From contig CAMAXE010000002.1 of NCBI GenBank assembly GCA_945862145.1, forward strand, positions 136,284-200,283: a stretch of 64,000 nt of DNA. Reading direction: 5' to 3'. The stretch is from Klebsiella pneumoniae (GTDB taxonomy: Bacteria > Pseudomonadota > Gammaproteobacteria > Pseudomonadales > UBA5518). A program made the position numbers and the translations under genes. Under the pieces are notes generated by a model. The model ran no database searches. It was not told the origin of the DNA and saw nothing but the letters and a program-made list of their open reading frames with translations. Below are positions 11,429 to 21,069 of this stretch, in pieces. Each line of letters begins with the position of its first letter. Within the stretch, counting starts at the first letter, position 1.

Positions 11429-12918
11429 ATGGTCGAGGGTTCCGCAAAGAAATCGAGCGAGTGCATGCCGCCCTCGCGTCCGAAGCCGGAGAGTTTAACG
11501 CCGCCGAATGGTGTGCGCAGGTCGCGCAGGTACCAGCAGTTCACCCACACCATGCCGGCCTGGATGCGCTCGGCCACGCGGTGCGCGCGGGACAGGTTGC
11601 TCGTCCACACCACGCCGGCAAGGCCGAAGTCGCTGTCGTTGGCGAGCGCCACGGCCTCGTCTTCTGTGTCAAAGGGGGCGATATGGCAAATCGGCCCGAA
11701 GATCTCCTCGCGCAGCGCCTGCGCGTGCCGGGCTAGCCCTGTGATCACGGTTGGCTCCACCCAAGCGCCGTCATCGCGGGCATCACCGAAGCGCGGCACG
11801 CCGCCGCCGCACGCAAAGCGGGCGCCGTCCGCGCGCGCCTGTTCATAACACCCCAGCACCTTGTCGCGGTGCGCGGTGGAGATCATGGGGCCCATATCGG
11901 TGTCTGCCTCCGAGGGCCAGCCGAGCCGCAGTGCCCGTGCGTGCGCTGCCACGCGCTCCACGAAAGCCTCGAACACGGAGCGTTCGACGTACACCCGCTC
12001 GGTGCACATGCACACCTGGCCACCATTGGTGAACGAGGATCGCGCCACACCCGCCGCCGCGGCCTCCAGATCGGCATCCGCGAAGACCAGCGCCGCGTTC
12101 TTGCCGCCGAGTTCGAAGCACAGTTTCTTCAGCGTGGGCGAAGCGCTTTTCATGATGGCGGTGCCGGTGCGCGATTCGCCCGTGAAGCTCACGCCCGCAA
12201 TGCCCGGATGTGTGCACAGGAACTCGCCGGTAGCCCCCGGCCCGCCCCCGTGCAGCAGGTTGAAGGCGCCAGGCGGAAAACCCACGCGGTCGATCACCTC
12301 GGCGAGCAGCGTGGCCGTGGAGGGTGTTTCCTCCGAGGGCTTGGCGATCACCGCGTTGCCGGTGGCGAGCGCGGGTGCGACCTTCCAGGTGAGCAGCAGA
12401 AGCGGCAGGTTCCACGGCGCGATCACCGCCACCACGCCGAGCGGCCGGTGAACGGTGTAGTTCAGTGCGCGCTGGCCGTCTGCGGTATGCGTGTGAAAGC
12501 ACTCACCGGCGCGTGCCTGCGCCAGCTCCGCGAAGGCACGGAAATTGGCGGCCCCACGAGGAATGTCGATACTGCGGGCCTGTGTGAGCGACTTGCCGGT
12601 GTCGGCCATCTCGGCGGCCACGAAATCGTCGAAGCGCTGCTCGATGCCATCGGCCACAGCGCGCAGCAGGCGCAAGCGCTCCGCTGGCGCCATCGCGCCC
12701 CAGTCGCCCGCAAGAGCTGTCTGGGCTGCCGCCACGGCCGCATCGACCATGGACGCATCTGCGGCCAGCACTTCGCCCACCAAGCGGCCATCCACCGGAC
12801 TCAGGTTGGGAAAGGGTGTCCCGGCGTCAATGAAGCGCCCGGCGATGTAGTTGCGCGCGATCCTCGGGGGCGTGTCCTTGCTCCCGACGGGAGGCGGGCT
12901 GTGGCTTTTGCCTGTCAC
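11413..12918 (-). CDS. amnC: 2-aminomuconate 6-semialdehyde dehydrogenase-like ALDH
   Basis: VVAVIAPWNLPLLLLTWKVAPALATGNAVIAKPSEETPSTATLLAEV, FELGGKNAALVFADADLE, NGGQVCMCTERVYVE, EEIFGPICHIAPF; amn operon context. Confidence 0.85.
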   Translation of the reverse strand: MTGKSHSPPPVGSKDTPPRIARNYIAGRFIDAGTPFPNLSPVDGRLVGEVLAADASMVDAAVAAAQTALAGDWGAMAPAERLRLLRAVADGIEQRFDDFVAAEMADTGKSLTQARSIDIPRGAANFRAFAELAQARAGECFHTHTADGQRALNYTVHRPLGVVAVIAPWNLPLLLLTWKVAPALATGNAVIAKPSEETPSTATLLAEVIDRVGFPPGAFNLLHGGGPGATGEFLCTHPGIAGVSFTGESRTGTAIMKSASPTLKKLCFELGGKNAALVFADADLEAAAAGVARSSFTNGGQVCMCTERVYVERSVFEAFVERVAAHARALRLGWPSEADTDMGPMISTAHRDKVLGCYEQARADGARFACGGGVPRFGDARDDGAWVEPTVITGLARHAQALREEIFGPICHIAPFDTEDEAVALANDSDFGLAGVVWTSNLSRAHRVAERIQAGMVWVNCWYLRDLRTPFGGVKLSGFGREGGMHSLDFFAEPSTICIKL

Positions 12919-13094
12919 GGGCGAGTCTCGAGGGTGGATCGTTGGTGCGGGTCGAACCCTAACCGCTTTGATCTGCTCAGTCCACGGCGAGCATAAAATA
13001 GAGCGTAGCGGTCAGCGCTGGGTGATCACTGCAGCGATTGCGCGCACCGGCCATGGCTGGCCTAATCCCGGCGCCACACACGCGGGAGAATTGC

Positions 13095-13862
13095 ATGGGC
13101 AGGGTAGACGGCAAGGTCGTGATCATCACCGGGGCACTGGGCGGTATCGGCCGCGCGGATGCCGCGCTCTTTGCCCGCGAGGGCGCGCGCCTCGTGCTCA
13201 CCGACATCACTGACAAGGGCGCGGATGATCTGCTGGGGTCACTGGGCGCCGAGGCGGTGTTCCTGCGCCAAGACGTGAGCAGCGAGGACGACTGGGCCCG
13301 TGTGGTGGCTACCGCCGAGCAACGCTTCGGGCGGCTCGATGCGCTGGTAAATAACGCCGGGATGATGGTGCTCGGCAACGTGACCGATACTTCATTCGCC
13401 GACTGGCGCCGCGTGATGTCGGTGAATCTGGACGGCGTGTTCCTCGGCTGCCGTGCGGCACTTCCCGCGATTGAGCGCGCAGGGGGCGGATCGATCGTGA
13501 ACATCTCCTCGATCGCGGCCATGCACGGCATGCCGTACGTTGCCGCCTATTGCGCCAGCAAGGGCGGCGTGCGCTCGCTTACCAAGGCGGTGGCGGTGCA
13601 GTGCCGTCAGGCCAAGAACAACGTGCGCTGCAACTCCGTGCATCCCGATGGCGTGAAGACGCCCATGGTGGTCAAGGTTGCCACCGGGCAGGATTCCGCC
13701 ACGCGGGAAGAGATCGAGTCCATCACCGGCTTCAGTGATCGCTTCTGCGAGCCAGAGGACATTGCCGCGGTGGTGCTGTTCCTGGTCTCGGACGAGTCGC
13801 GCTACGTGAACGGCGCGGAGATCCTGGTCGACAACGCGGCTCTCGTGACGGGGCCTGCCTGA
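13095..13862 (+). CDS. SDR family oxidoreductase
   Basis: GKVVIITGALGGIGRADAALFAREGARLVLTDI, LVNNAGMMVLG, YVAAYCASKGG. Start at ATG 13095. Confidence 0.85.
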   Translation: MGRVDGKVVIITGALGGIGRADAALFAREGARLVLTDITDKGADDLLGSLGAEAVFLRQDVSSEDDWARVVATAEQRFGRLDALVNNAGMMVLGNVTDTSFADWRRVMSVNLDGVFLGCRAALPAIERAGGGSIVNISSIAAMHGMPYVAAYCASKGGVRSLTKAVAVQCRQAKNNVRCNSVHPDGVKTPMVVKVATGQDSATREEIESITGFSDRFCEPEDIAAVVLFLVSDESRYVNGAEILVDNAALVTGPA

Positions 13863-13956
13863 TCCCGGGGGGGCAGCGCAACGCCCGGTAGCCGCGGGTA
13901 TGCCAGCGCGATGGCGCCAGTCGCCTCACGTCTCTCCCGGTTCGCTGCAGCTCCCG

Positions 13957-16900
13957 TCAGGCCCGCGGGAACTGCACCAGCCGGGCCGTGGGTGAACGGC
14001 GCAGGAACAGCCGCTCGATGTCCGCTGCCGGCACGGCCTTGCTGAGCAGGTAGCCCTGCAGGTAATGGCACTGCATGTCTTTCAGGAGCTGGCGTTGCAT
14101 GGTGGTTTCCACGCCCTCGGCGATCACCTCCACTTCCAGCGCCTGCGCCAGCGCGATGATCGTTCGTACGATGTCGGCATCGATACGGTTGCTCATCACC
14201 TCGGAGATGAATGCCCGGTCGATCTTGATGTAGTCGAGCGGGAAGCGCTTCAGGTAGCTCAACGAGGAGTAACCGGTACCGAAATCGTCGATCGCGAGCC
14301 GTGTGCCCATCGCTTTCAGATCGCGCAGCATCCCGATCATCTCGTCGGGCCGCTCCATGATCGCGCTCTCGGTGATTTCGAACTCGATGTACTCGGGCGC
14401 GATGCCGGCATCGGCGATCACCTCGCGGAAGTCCTCGACCAGTCCCGGGTTGGACAGCTGCCGCGCCGAGAGATTGATCGCGACCCGGGGCGTCTCGAAG
14501 CCGCGCGCCGTCCAGTCCGCCACCTGCGTGCAGACCGTGCAGAGCACCCAGCGGCCGATCTCGCTGATCAGCCCGGTGCGCTCGGCGAGTTCGATGAACT
14601 CCGCCGGCGGCACCAGTCCGCGGGTCGGGTGCTGCCAGCGGATCAAGGCCTCGTAGCCCGATACGACGCCGGTGCGCAGGTCCTCCTGCGGCTGGTAGTA
14701 GACCACCAGTTCCTCGCGGTCGATGGCGTTGCGCAACTCGTTCTCCGTCTCGAGTCGCGCGAGGCTCTCGGACTCGAGCCGCGCCTCGTAGAACTCCCAG
14801 GATTTTTTCCCCGTCTTGGCGTGGTACATCGCCATGTCGGCCGAGCGCAGCAGCGTGCCCGCGTCCCTGCCGTGCTCGGGATACACGGCTATGCCCATCG
14901 AACTGCCGAGCAGCATCTCGCGACCGAGGAGTACGAAGGGGCGGTTCACGTGATCGTGGATCTTGTCGGCGATGTTGCGGATCATTTCGTAGGAGCGCAC
15001 GCTGTCCAGCACGATGCAGAACTCGTCGCCCCCGAAACGGCCCACGAAGTCGCCCTTGCGCACGCAGTTGACGAGGCGCTCTGCGACGTACTTCAACAGC
15101 AGGTCGCCGGCCTCGTGGCCCAGCGTGTCGTTCACCAGCTTGAAGTCGTCGAGGTCGAGGAAGAGCAGCGCGAACTGTTTGTCGCTTCGCACGGCCTCGG
15201 CGAGAAGCGTCTCCATGTGCTCATTGAACTTGGTGCGGTTCGGGCGCCCGGTGAGCGAATCGACATAGGCCAGTTGGTGCACCCTGGCCTCGGCGCTGCG
15301 TGCGGCGAGCAGGTGCTCGATGCGGCGTCGCAGCACTGAGTAGTTGATCGGCTTGGCGATGTAGTCGGTGGCGCCGGCGCTGAAGGCCTTGTCGACCGCG
15401 CCGTCGTCGTTCAGGCCGGTGACCAGCAGCAGCGGTATCCCGGCGCAGCCGGGCATGGCGCGAATCAGTGCGCAGGCGGTGAATCCGTCCATCACCGGCA
15501 TCATGCCGTCCATCACCACCAGATCGGGCGCCGTTTGGCGACAGATTTCCACTGCCTGCTGGCCATTGGCGGCCTCGGCTACCTCATAGCCCTCACCCAA
15601 CAGCGTCTCGCGCAGCGCGAAGCGCGATGCGCGGTCATCATCGACCACCAGTATCCGCGACTGTCGCGCGTCTGCTGCCTTCAATTCATCGCCGGGCGCC
15701 GGGCGGGACGTGCTGCTGCCTTCAAGCACGTGCCGCACGAGGTTGGCCTCGTAGACCAGCGACGAAACGAGATTCTCGCAGGCCGAGCGCACGCCGCTGC
15801 GGGCCTCCTGCTCGAGTGCGAGCGCGCGCTGGGCGAGGCGGTTTGCGCCAACATTGCCGGCCGCGCCCTTCAGGGTGTGCGCCACGCGCGTGATCCCGCT
15901 CATGTCGTGGGTTCCGGCGGCGGCGCGGAGTTCGTCGATGTAGCCGGGCAGATCCTCCAGGAACAGTCCCACCATCCGGTCCGCGGCAGGGCCGATCTGC
16001 TGGCGCAGATCGTCGAGGAACGCCTTGTCAACCACGGTGTTCGAGTTGCTGCGCGGGGGCAGCGATACCGTCGGTGCGGGCGCTGCCTCCTCGGGCGTAA
16101 GCCAGCGCCCGAGCGCTTCGCGCAGGACACCGAGCTTGATCGGCTTGGACAGGTAATCGTTCATGCCGGCCGACTGGCACTGTTCCATCGCACTCTTTTG
16201 CACGTTCGCGGTCATGGCCACCACGGGCACGGCCGAGAAGGCCGCGTTCATCTCGCGGATCCGGCGCGTCGCCTCGAAGCCGTCCATGCGCGGCATGTGG
16301 CAGTCCATCAGGATGAGGTCGAAGCGCTGCTCGCGCAGGCGCTCGAGGCACTCCAGCCCATCGGCCGCCAGCACGGCCTCGCAACCGAGGCGCTCCAGCA
16401 TGCCGATAGCCACTTCCTGGTTGGCGCGGTTGTCTTCGACCACAAGCACGCGGTTTCCCGAGAATGTCTCGCGTGAGGACGGAGCCGGAAAGCGGTTTAC
16501 GGCGCGCGCGGCAGGCTGCTCGGCGAGCAGGCTCCGGATGCAGTCATGCAGCATGCCGCGGCGCAGCGGCTTGGCCAGCGCCTGCGCGATGCGGATCCCC
16601 GGTAGCCAGACGCCGTCCGGGCGCGGCCGCACGCCGAGCCGGACCACGTGACGTGCCCCAGCGGCGAGCGCGGCAGCGATCTGCTGGGCCTCGTTGCCGA
16701 TCATGCCCTCGTCGATGATCGCGATGTCGAAGCGCTCCTGGCCGGCTGCATGACCGAGCGCGGCGAGCGTTGACTCGAGCGTGCCGGTGGCGGTGAGGCG
16801 CACGCGCTCGCCGAGCAGCATGCTCGCCACCGAACGGCGTACCAGCGGGTTGTCGTCGCAGAGCAGCACCGAGGCCACCTGCGCCAGCGGCAAGCTCGAG

Positions 16901-18459
16901 CGGTTGCCGAGTGAGTCGCCCTCGGCGCGTATCACGCGCAGTTCGAAGTGAAAGCAGCTGCCTTGGCCGGGCGTGCTGTCGACGCCGATCTCACCACCCA
17001 TCAGCCGCACCAGTTCGCGCGAGATCGAGAGGCCCAGCCCCGTGCCCCCGAAGCGGCGCGTGGTGGAGCTGTCGGCCTGCGAGAAGGGTTCGAAGATGCG
17101 CTTCTGCGCCGCCTGCTCGATGCCGATGCCGGTGTCACTCACCTCGAAACGCAGCCGCAGCCACTTGCCGTCTTCCTCGACCAGGCTGACCGCCAGGCCG
17201 ACACTGCCTTGTTCGGTGAACTTGATCGCATTGCCGAGCAGGTTGCACAGCACCTGTCCCAAGTGGTGCATGTCGCCCTGCACCTGGGCGGGGATGTTCT
17301 CGTCGACCACGCAGGCGAGCTCGATGTCCTTCGCCTGCGCCTGCGGTGTCACCAGTGCCAGCAGGTCCTCCAGCCGCTCGCGCGGATCGAAGGCGGACAC
17401 CTCCAGTTCCTCCTTGTCTTTCTCGACCTTGGAGAAGGTGAGGATGTCGTTGATCAGGCTGAGCAGCATGTCGGCGCTCGAGCGGGCTGTGCGCACGTAC
17501 TCGTGCTGCTTGTTGCCGAGCTCCATCTCGGAGACGAGGTCGAGCATCCCGATGACGCCGTTCAGCGGCGTACGTAGCTCGTGGCTCACGGTGCTGGCGA
17601 ATTCGTCCTTGGCCTTGGCGAGCTCGATTGCGCTGCGCAGCGCCTGGTCGAGCGCCACGCCCTGTTCGAGGGCGCGGTCGCGCGCCTCGGCGATCGCCTC
17701 GCCGCGGCTCTGCAGCACCTCCATCATGGTGTTGAAGGCGCGCTGCATCGCCACGATCTCGCGGGTTCCCGCAAGCGCGGCGCGCTCGTCGGGCGAGCCG
17801 TCCTGGGCCCGCCGCATGATGGCGGCAAGCTGGCGTATCGGCACGGTGAGCCGCGAGGTGATCGCCAGCAGCACCAACAGCATCAGCCCGGAAAGCAGCA
17901 CCGCCACCGTTAGGCTCGAACGCACGATCTCCGAGCGCATGCTGGAGAGCGTCTGGCGTGACATCACCAGTCGCACGCTGCCGAGCAGTTCGCGCGCGCT
18001 GCTGCCACTCGCGTCCGCGAACGGCGAGCCACCCTCGGCCGCACCCGACCAGACCGGCGCCTCGAAGGTCCAGGTATCGGCGTCGGAGCCGGTCAGCGTG
18101 GCGGTGGTGGGCGCGCGGGCGGGGTTTTCCTGGGCGGTTGCGCCTTCGCTCGCGTAGATCCTCTTGCCATCGGTATTCAGCAGTTCGACCGCAATCACGT
18201 CCGGAAAGCCAAGAAATCGCGTGGCGGCCTGGGAGGCGGATTCGGTGTCGCCGTAGAGGAGGGCGAGCGTGGACTGTGCGGCCAGCGAGCCGACCAGCTG
18301 CATGCCCTCGTCCTGCAGGCGACGCTGCACCGTCTCGCCGGACTGCTGCGAAATCACCAGACTGGAGGTGATGGCGAGCAGCAGCACGCAGGCGGTGAAG
18401 CTCAGTCCTATCAGATGCTGCAGGCTGAGCGAGCGAATCGGGCTTGGTTCATGAGGCAT
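13957..18459 (-). CDS. Multidomain hybrid sensor kinase: TM/sensor-HAMP-HisKA-HATPase-REC-REC-Hpt-REC-GGDEF-EAL
   Basis: 1500 aa; H-box VSHELRTPLNGVIGML; G-box GGTGLGLSISRELVRLMGGEIGVDS; RECs LLCDDNPLVRR..IAIIDEGM, LVVEDNRANQEV..LILMDCHMPRMDGFEATRRIRE and LVVDDDRASRFAL..LVVMDGMMPVMDGF; Hpt RVAHTLKGAAGNVGA; RFGGDEFCIVL; SGYEALIRWQHP. Confidence 0.95.
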   Translation of the reverse strand: MPHEPSPIRSLSLQHLIGLSFTACVLLLAITSSLVISQQSGETVQRRLQDEGMQLVGSLAAQSTLALLYGDTESASQAATRFLGFPDVIAVELLNTDGKRIYASEGATAQENPARAPTTATLTGSDADTWTFEAPVWSGAAEGGSPFADASGSSARELLGSVRLVMSRQTLSSMRSEIVRSSLTVAVLLSGLMLLVLLAITSRLTVPIRQLAAIMRRAQDGSPDERAALAGTREIVAMQRAFNTMMEVLQSRGEAIAEARDRALEQGVALDQALRSAIELAKAKDEFASTVSHELRTPLNGVIGMLDLVSEMELGNKQHEYVRTARSSADMLLSLINDILTFSKVEKDKEELEVSAFDPRERLEDLLALVTPQAQAKDIELACVVDENIPAQVQGDMHHLGQVLCNLLGNAIKFTEQGSVGLAVSLVEEDGKWLRLRFEVSDTGIGIEQAAQKRIFEPFSQADSSTTRRFGGTGLGLSISRELVRLMGGEIGVDSTPGQGSCFHFELRVIRAEGDSLGNRSSLPLAQVASVLLCDDNPLVRRSVASMLLGERVRLTATGTLESTLAALGHAAGQERFDIAIIDEGMIGNEAQQIAAALAAGARHVVRLGVRPRPDGVWLPGIRIAQALAKPLRRGMLHDCIRSLLAEQPAARAVNRFPAPSSRETFSGNRVLVVEDNRANQEVAIGMLERLGCEAVLAADGLECLERLREQRFDLILMDCHMPRMDGFEATRRIREMNAAFSAVPVVAMTANVQKSAMEQCQSAGMNDYLSKPIKLGVLREALGRWLTPEEAAPAPTVSLPPRSNSNTVVDKAFLDDLRQQIGPAADRMVGLFLEDLPGYIDELRAAAGTHDMSGITRVAHTLKGAAGNVGANRLAQRALALEQEARSGVRSACENLVSSLVYEANLVRHVLEGSSTSRPAPGDELKAADARQSRILVVDDDRASRFALRETLLGEGYEVAEAANGQQAVEICRQTAPDLVVMDGMMPVMDGFTACALIRAMPGCAGIPLLLVTGLNDDGAVDKAFSAGATDYIAKPINYSVLRRRIEHLLAARSAEARVHQLAYVDSLTGRPNRTKFNEHMETLLAEAVRSDKQFALLFLDLDDFKLVNDTLGHEAGDLLLKYVAERLVNCVRKGDFVGRFGGDEFCIVLDSVRSYEMIRNIADKIHDHVNRPFVLLGREMLLGSSMGIAVYPEHGRDAGTLLRSADMAMYHAKTGKKSWEFYEARLESESLARLETENELRNAIDREELVVYYQPQEDLRTGVVSGYEALIRWQHPTRGLVPPAEFIELAERTGLISEIGRWVLCTVCTQVADWTARGFETPRVAINLSARQLSNPGLVEDFREVIADAGIAPEYIEFEITESAIMERPDEMIGMLRDLKAMGTRLAIDDFGTGYSSLSYLKRFPLDYIKIDRAFISEVMSNRIDADIVRTIIALAQALEVEVIAEGVETTMQRQLLKDMQCHYLQGYLLSKAVPAADIERLFLRRSPTARLVQFPRA

Positions 18460-18489
18460 GTGCGTGACTCCGTGCAGCGGCGGTTGCCA

Positions 18490-19419
18490 CTAGCGACTGG
18501 GGAAAACCATTTCAAATCGTTGATCCGCCGCGTTCAGGCCAAGGCCCAGGTGGTTCGCGGTGCGGATGTTGATGGCCGTGTGCAAATGCTCGAGCGGCTC
18601 CAGCGTATTGCCGCCCGCAGGCGGGTGTGCGGCGAGGCGTCCCAGCGCCCTGCCCATCGCCGTGTTGTCGGGAAAGAGCGCGAACAACGCGCCCTTCGGA
18701 ACATGCGCGATATTGCTCGAGAAAACTACGATGTTCCGATCCCATGCGGTGCGCAGGATCATCTGCAGCACCGAACTCTCGGCAAGGAAGGGCGAGCCTT
18801 GCGGGAGCCACAGCGCCTCGGTGGCCGGATCCATCTGCGCAAGGCGTTCACGATAGGCATTGGCGCCATCGCGCAGCGTGTCGCGGCGCAGCGCCTCGAG
18901 TGTGATGCCCTGGCTTTTCGCGGCGCTCTGGCCGAGCTCCACCAGCCAGTCGTTGTTGTCCGCGCCGTGCACCAGCGTCACGCGGGTCACCGTGGGCGCC
19001 AGTTCGTGCAGTGTGGCAAACAGGCGCGCCGGGGCGGGGACCATCGAGATGCCGCGCACGCCGTCGGGCAATTCCCCGGGACGCGCGAGCACCGCGCCAA
19101 CCACCCGGTCGAGGGGTGTTTTCAGGTCGCGCATCACATCAAGGCCGTACTTGCCAAGCAGCAGCACGCGCTGTGCGTCGCGTCCGGCGAGGCGTGCGGA
19201 GATGTCGTTCGCGTTCTCGGTGGTCGCCACCTCCTGCACGTCGGCGCGCTCGCCGAGTTCCTCCGTTATGCCTGCAACGATGGCGAGGAACGCCGCCCGG
19301 TAAGGCTCGCGCACGGTGGGGTAGATCACGGCAACCGGCCCGGTCTCGGCGGCCTGCGTGGTTCTGCATGGCAACAGGCTCAGGATGCATGCAAGGGCGA
19401 TCAGGGCCAGCCGCGTCAT
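18490..19419 (-). CDS. ABC_sub_bind-type periplasmic substrate-binding protein (no ABC partner nearby)
   Basis: Signal peptide MTRLALIALACILSLLPCRTTQAAE; VAVIYPTVREPYRAAFLAIVAGI; VTLVHGADNNDWLVELGQSAAKSQGITL; GALFALFPDNTAMGRALGRLA. Start at 19419 overlaps the upstream gene by 4 bp. Confidence 0.75.
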   Translation of the reverse strand: MTRLALIALACILSLLPCRTTQAAETGPVAVIYPTVREPYRAAFLAIVAGITEELGERADVQEVATTENANDISARLAGRDAQRVLLLGKYGLDVMRDLKTPLDRVVGAVLARPGELPDGVRGISMVPAPARLFATLHELAPTVTRVTLVHGADNNDWLVELGQSAAKSQGITLEALRRDTLRDGANAYRERLAQMDPATEALWLPQGSPFLAESSVLQMILRTAWDRNIVVFSSNIAHVPKGALFALFPDNTAMGRALGRLAAHPPAGGNTLEPLEHLHTAINIRTANHLGLGLNAADQRFEMVFPSR

Positions 19420-20240
19420 GGCGGCCACACATCGGGCAACGGGCGTGCCGGCGCTCCGCGGTACTGCACATCGGCGCAGGACAGGGGCAGGAAACCTCCG
19501 GCGGGCGCGGAGGCCGCTTCTGCGTAACAGGCGTGTACACCCGCGTTCACGGCCAGCGCATACAGGCATTCCCCGTCCTCGATCTGCATGTCGCCGTGAT
19601 CGAGCAGGAAGGCGGCCAGATAGCCCAGCATGTTCAGGCCTGCGTCGCCGGCAGGCGCCAGAAGCGCATCGATCTCCAGCGCGAGCCCGAGGTAGGTGCC
19701 ATTCACGAAGCCGAGTTCCGCGGCCAGTCTGGCGAGTGCCGGCACGCGATCATCGCCGTGGGCGATGGGGCGCGTAAAACCAGGTGCGCGCACGCGCCCG
19801 CCGGGGCGTGTCCGGCTCGCGATGAATGCCTCGAGGCTTATGCCACCGAGGCGCGCGGTCTGTGCCGACACCAGGAAATCGTGCGCCGCGCGTGTGCTGC
19901 CGGGGCCGTAGAGCGTGGATTCGCTGGCCATCACGCCAGCGCTGATGCCCACGGTGGGGGTGAGGCGCGCGCTGCCCGCCAGCGCCCCGATCTGGTTGCA
20001 CCAGATACGCGGGTCGGGAAAGGCAAGGCACAGGAAACTCGCCTCTAGCCAGCGTGCGAGGCGTGGATCGGGCAGCTTGCCGGCCACTTCGAGGTACAGC
20101 ACCTCGAAGAAACTACGGCGACCCACCAGGTCCTCGAGCAGTGAGTATCCGTGCACGCTGATGCCGCCGCCGATGCGCCAGCCACCCTTGCGGGTGCGAA
20201 TGCGGTTGCGGCGCTGGTCCCAGAACGTGGTGTCGTTCAT
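19416..20240 (-). CDS. Citrate synthase / citryl-CoA lyase-like protein, divergent paralog 1
   Basis: VHGYSLLEDLVGRRSFFEVLYLEVAGKLPDPRLARWLEASFLCLAFPDP and GFTRPIAHGDDRVPALARLAAELG echo citrate synthase-fold patterns. ATG at 20240 chosen over the extended ORF. Confidence 0.68.
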   Translation of the reverse strand: MNDTTFWDQRRNRIRTRKGGWRIGGGISVHGYSLLEDLVGRRSFFEVLYLEVAGKLPDPRLARWLEASFLCLAFPDPRIWCNQIGALAGSARLTPTVGISAGVMASESTLYGPGSTRAAHDFLVSAQTARLGGISLEAFIASRTRPGGRVRAPGFTRPIAHGDDRVPALARLAAELGFVNGTYLGLALEIDALLAPAGDAGLNMLGYLAAFLLDHGDMQIEDGECLYALAVNAGVHACYAEAASAPAGGFLPLSCADVQYRGAPARPLPDVWPP

Positions 20241-21055
20241 GCGCGGGCACCCGGACCCGCATCGAGGTACTCGTAGCGTTCCTCGGCTACGAAGGGCATG
20301 GCGGTGATGCCGCGTCCGGCCGTCTCGAGCGCGTGCGCGAGCAGCCCCGGCAAGCCCGCCAGTTGGTAGAGAAGGCCCGCTGCGCGCGGCGTGAAGCCCA
20401 ACTCCAGCGCGGTCGCGGCGGCGAGGCCCGGTTGCAGCCAGCCGCAGCCAGTGCCTGCCAGCGCCGCCGCAAAGCGCGCGGACCAGGCGAGTGGGCCTTC
20501 GGGTCTTGCCAGCTCGCACAGCGGGGCAGCAAGGCTCAGGCAAAAACTGTCGATGTTGCCGTGGAGCGTGCCGAAGCCCGGCGCGATGCGACGGTCTCCC
20601 GGTGCCAGCGGAGGCTCCAGTGCCACAAGCTGCGCGGCGAGATCGGCAGGCTCTGCGCTGCGGCGCGCGGCGATGAATGCGGCGGCATTTTCCACCTCGG
20701 TGCTTCCCAGGTGTTCGCCGCCCAGCAGGGCAAGGCCGATCGCCGGCAGTGCCGCATTGCGTGTTCCTGATGCCGCGGCGTGCATGATGCCCCGCGAAGC
20801 CGCGTGCCGCGGGCCCGGATTGCAGAAGCTCACCAGGAATCGTGACATCAGCCGGCGTTGCGCGGCGTTCGGCAGTTCGCCGCGAAGCAGCAGAAAGATG
20901 GTGTCGTCAAAAGACAGCCGGCGCGCCATCTCATCGAGCGCGTAGCCGTGACAGCGCACCCCCGTGGCAAGCCAGGCGTTGTCGGGGTCGGGTAGCTCCT
21001 CCCACACGCGCGTGCGCACGTGATCGGGAAAAGCGGTGTCGCGGCTTTGCTCCAT
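20237..21055 (-). CDS. Citrate synthase / citryl-CoA lyase-like protein, divergent paralog 2
   Basis: CHGYALDEMARRLSFDDTIFLLLRGELPNAAQRRLMSRFLVSFCNPGP; PGFGTLHGNIDSF; LELGFTPRAAGLLYQLAGLPGLLAHALE. Confidence 0.75.
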   Translation of the reverse strand: MEQSRDTAFPDHVRTRVWEELPDPDNAWLATGVRCHGYALDEMARRLSFDDTIFLLLRGELPNAAQRRLMSRFLVSFCNPGPRHAASRGIMHAAASGTRNAALPAIGLALLGGEHLGSTEVENAAAFIAARRSAEPADLAAQLVALEPPLAPGDRRIAPGFGTLHGNIDSFCLSLAAPLCELARPEGPLAWSARFAAALAGTGCGWLQPGLAAATALELGFTPRAAGLLYQLAGLPGLLAHALETAGRGITAMPFVAEERYEYLDAGPGARA

Positions 21056-21069
21056 CGCCCGTCAGCCGC

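Noticed and set aside
14065-15339. 424-aa plus-strand ORF (and similar long ORFs at 11869-12996, 15535-16476 and 58351-59970)
   Set aside because: Antisense to well-supported genes (hybrid kinase, ALDH, acyl-CoA dehydrogenase and acyl-CoA ligase); shadow ORFs.
19416-20543. Full 375-aa ORF as a single protein
   Set aside because: The first 101 residues are Arg-rich shadow sequence overlapping the upstream gene; the citrate-synthase-like protein begins at ATG 20240, giving a 4-bp overlap.
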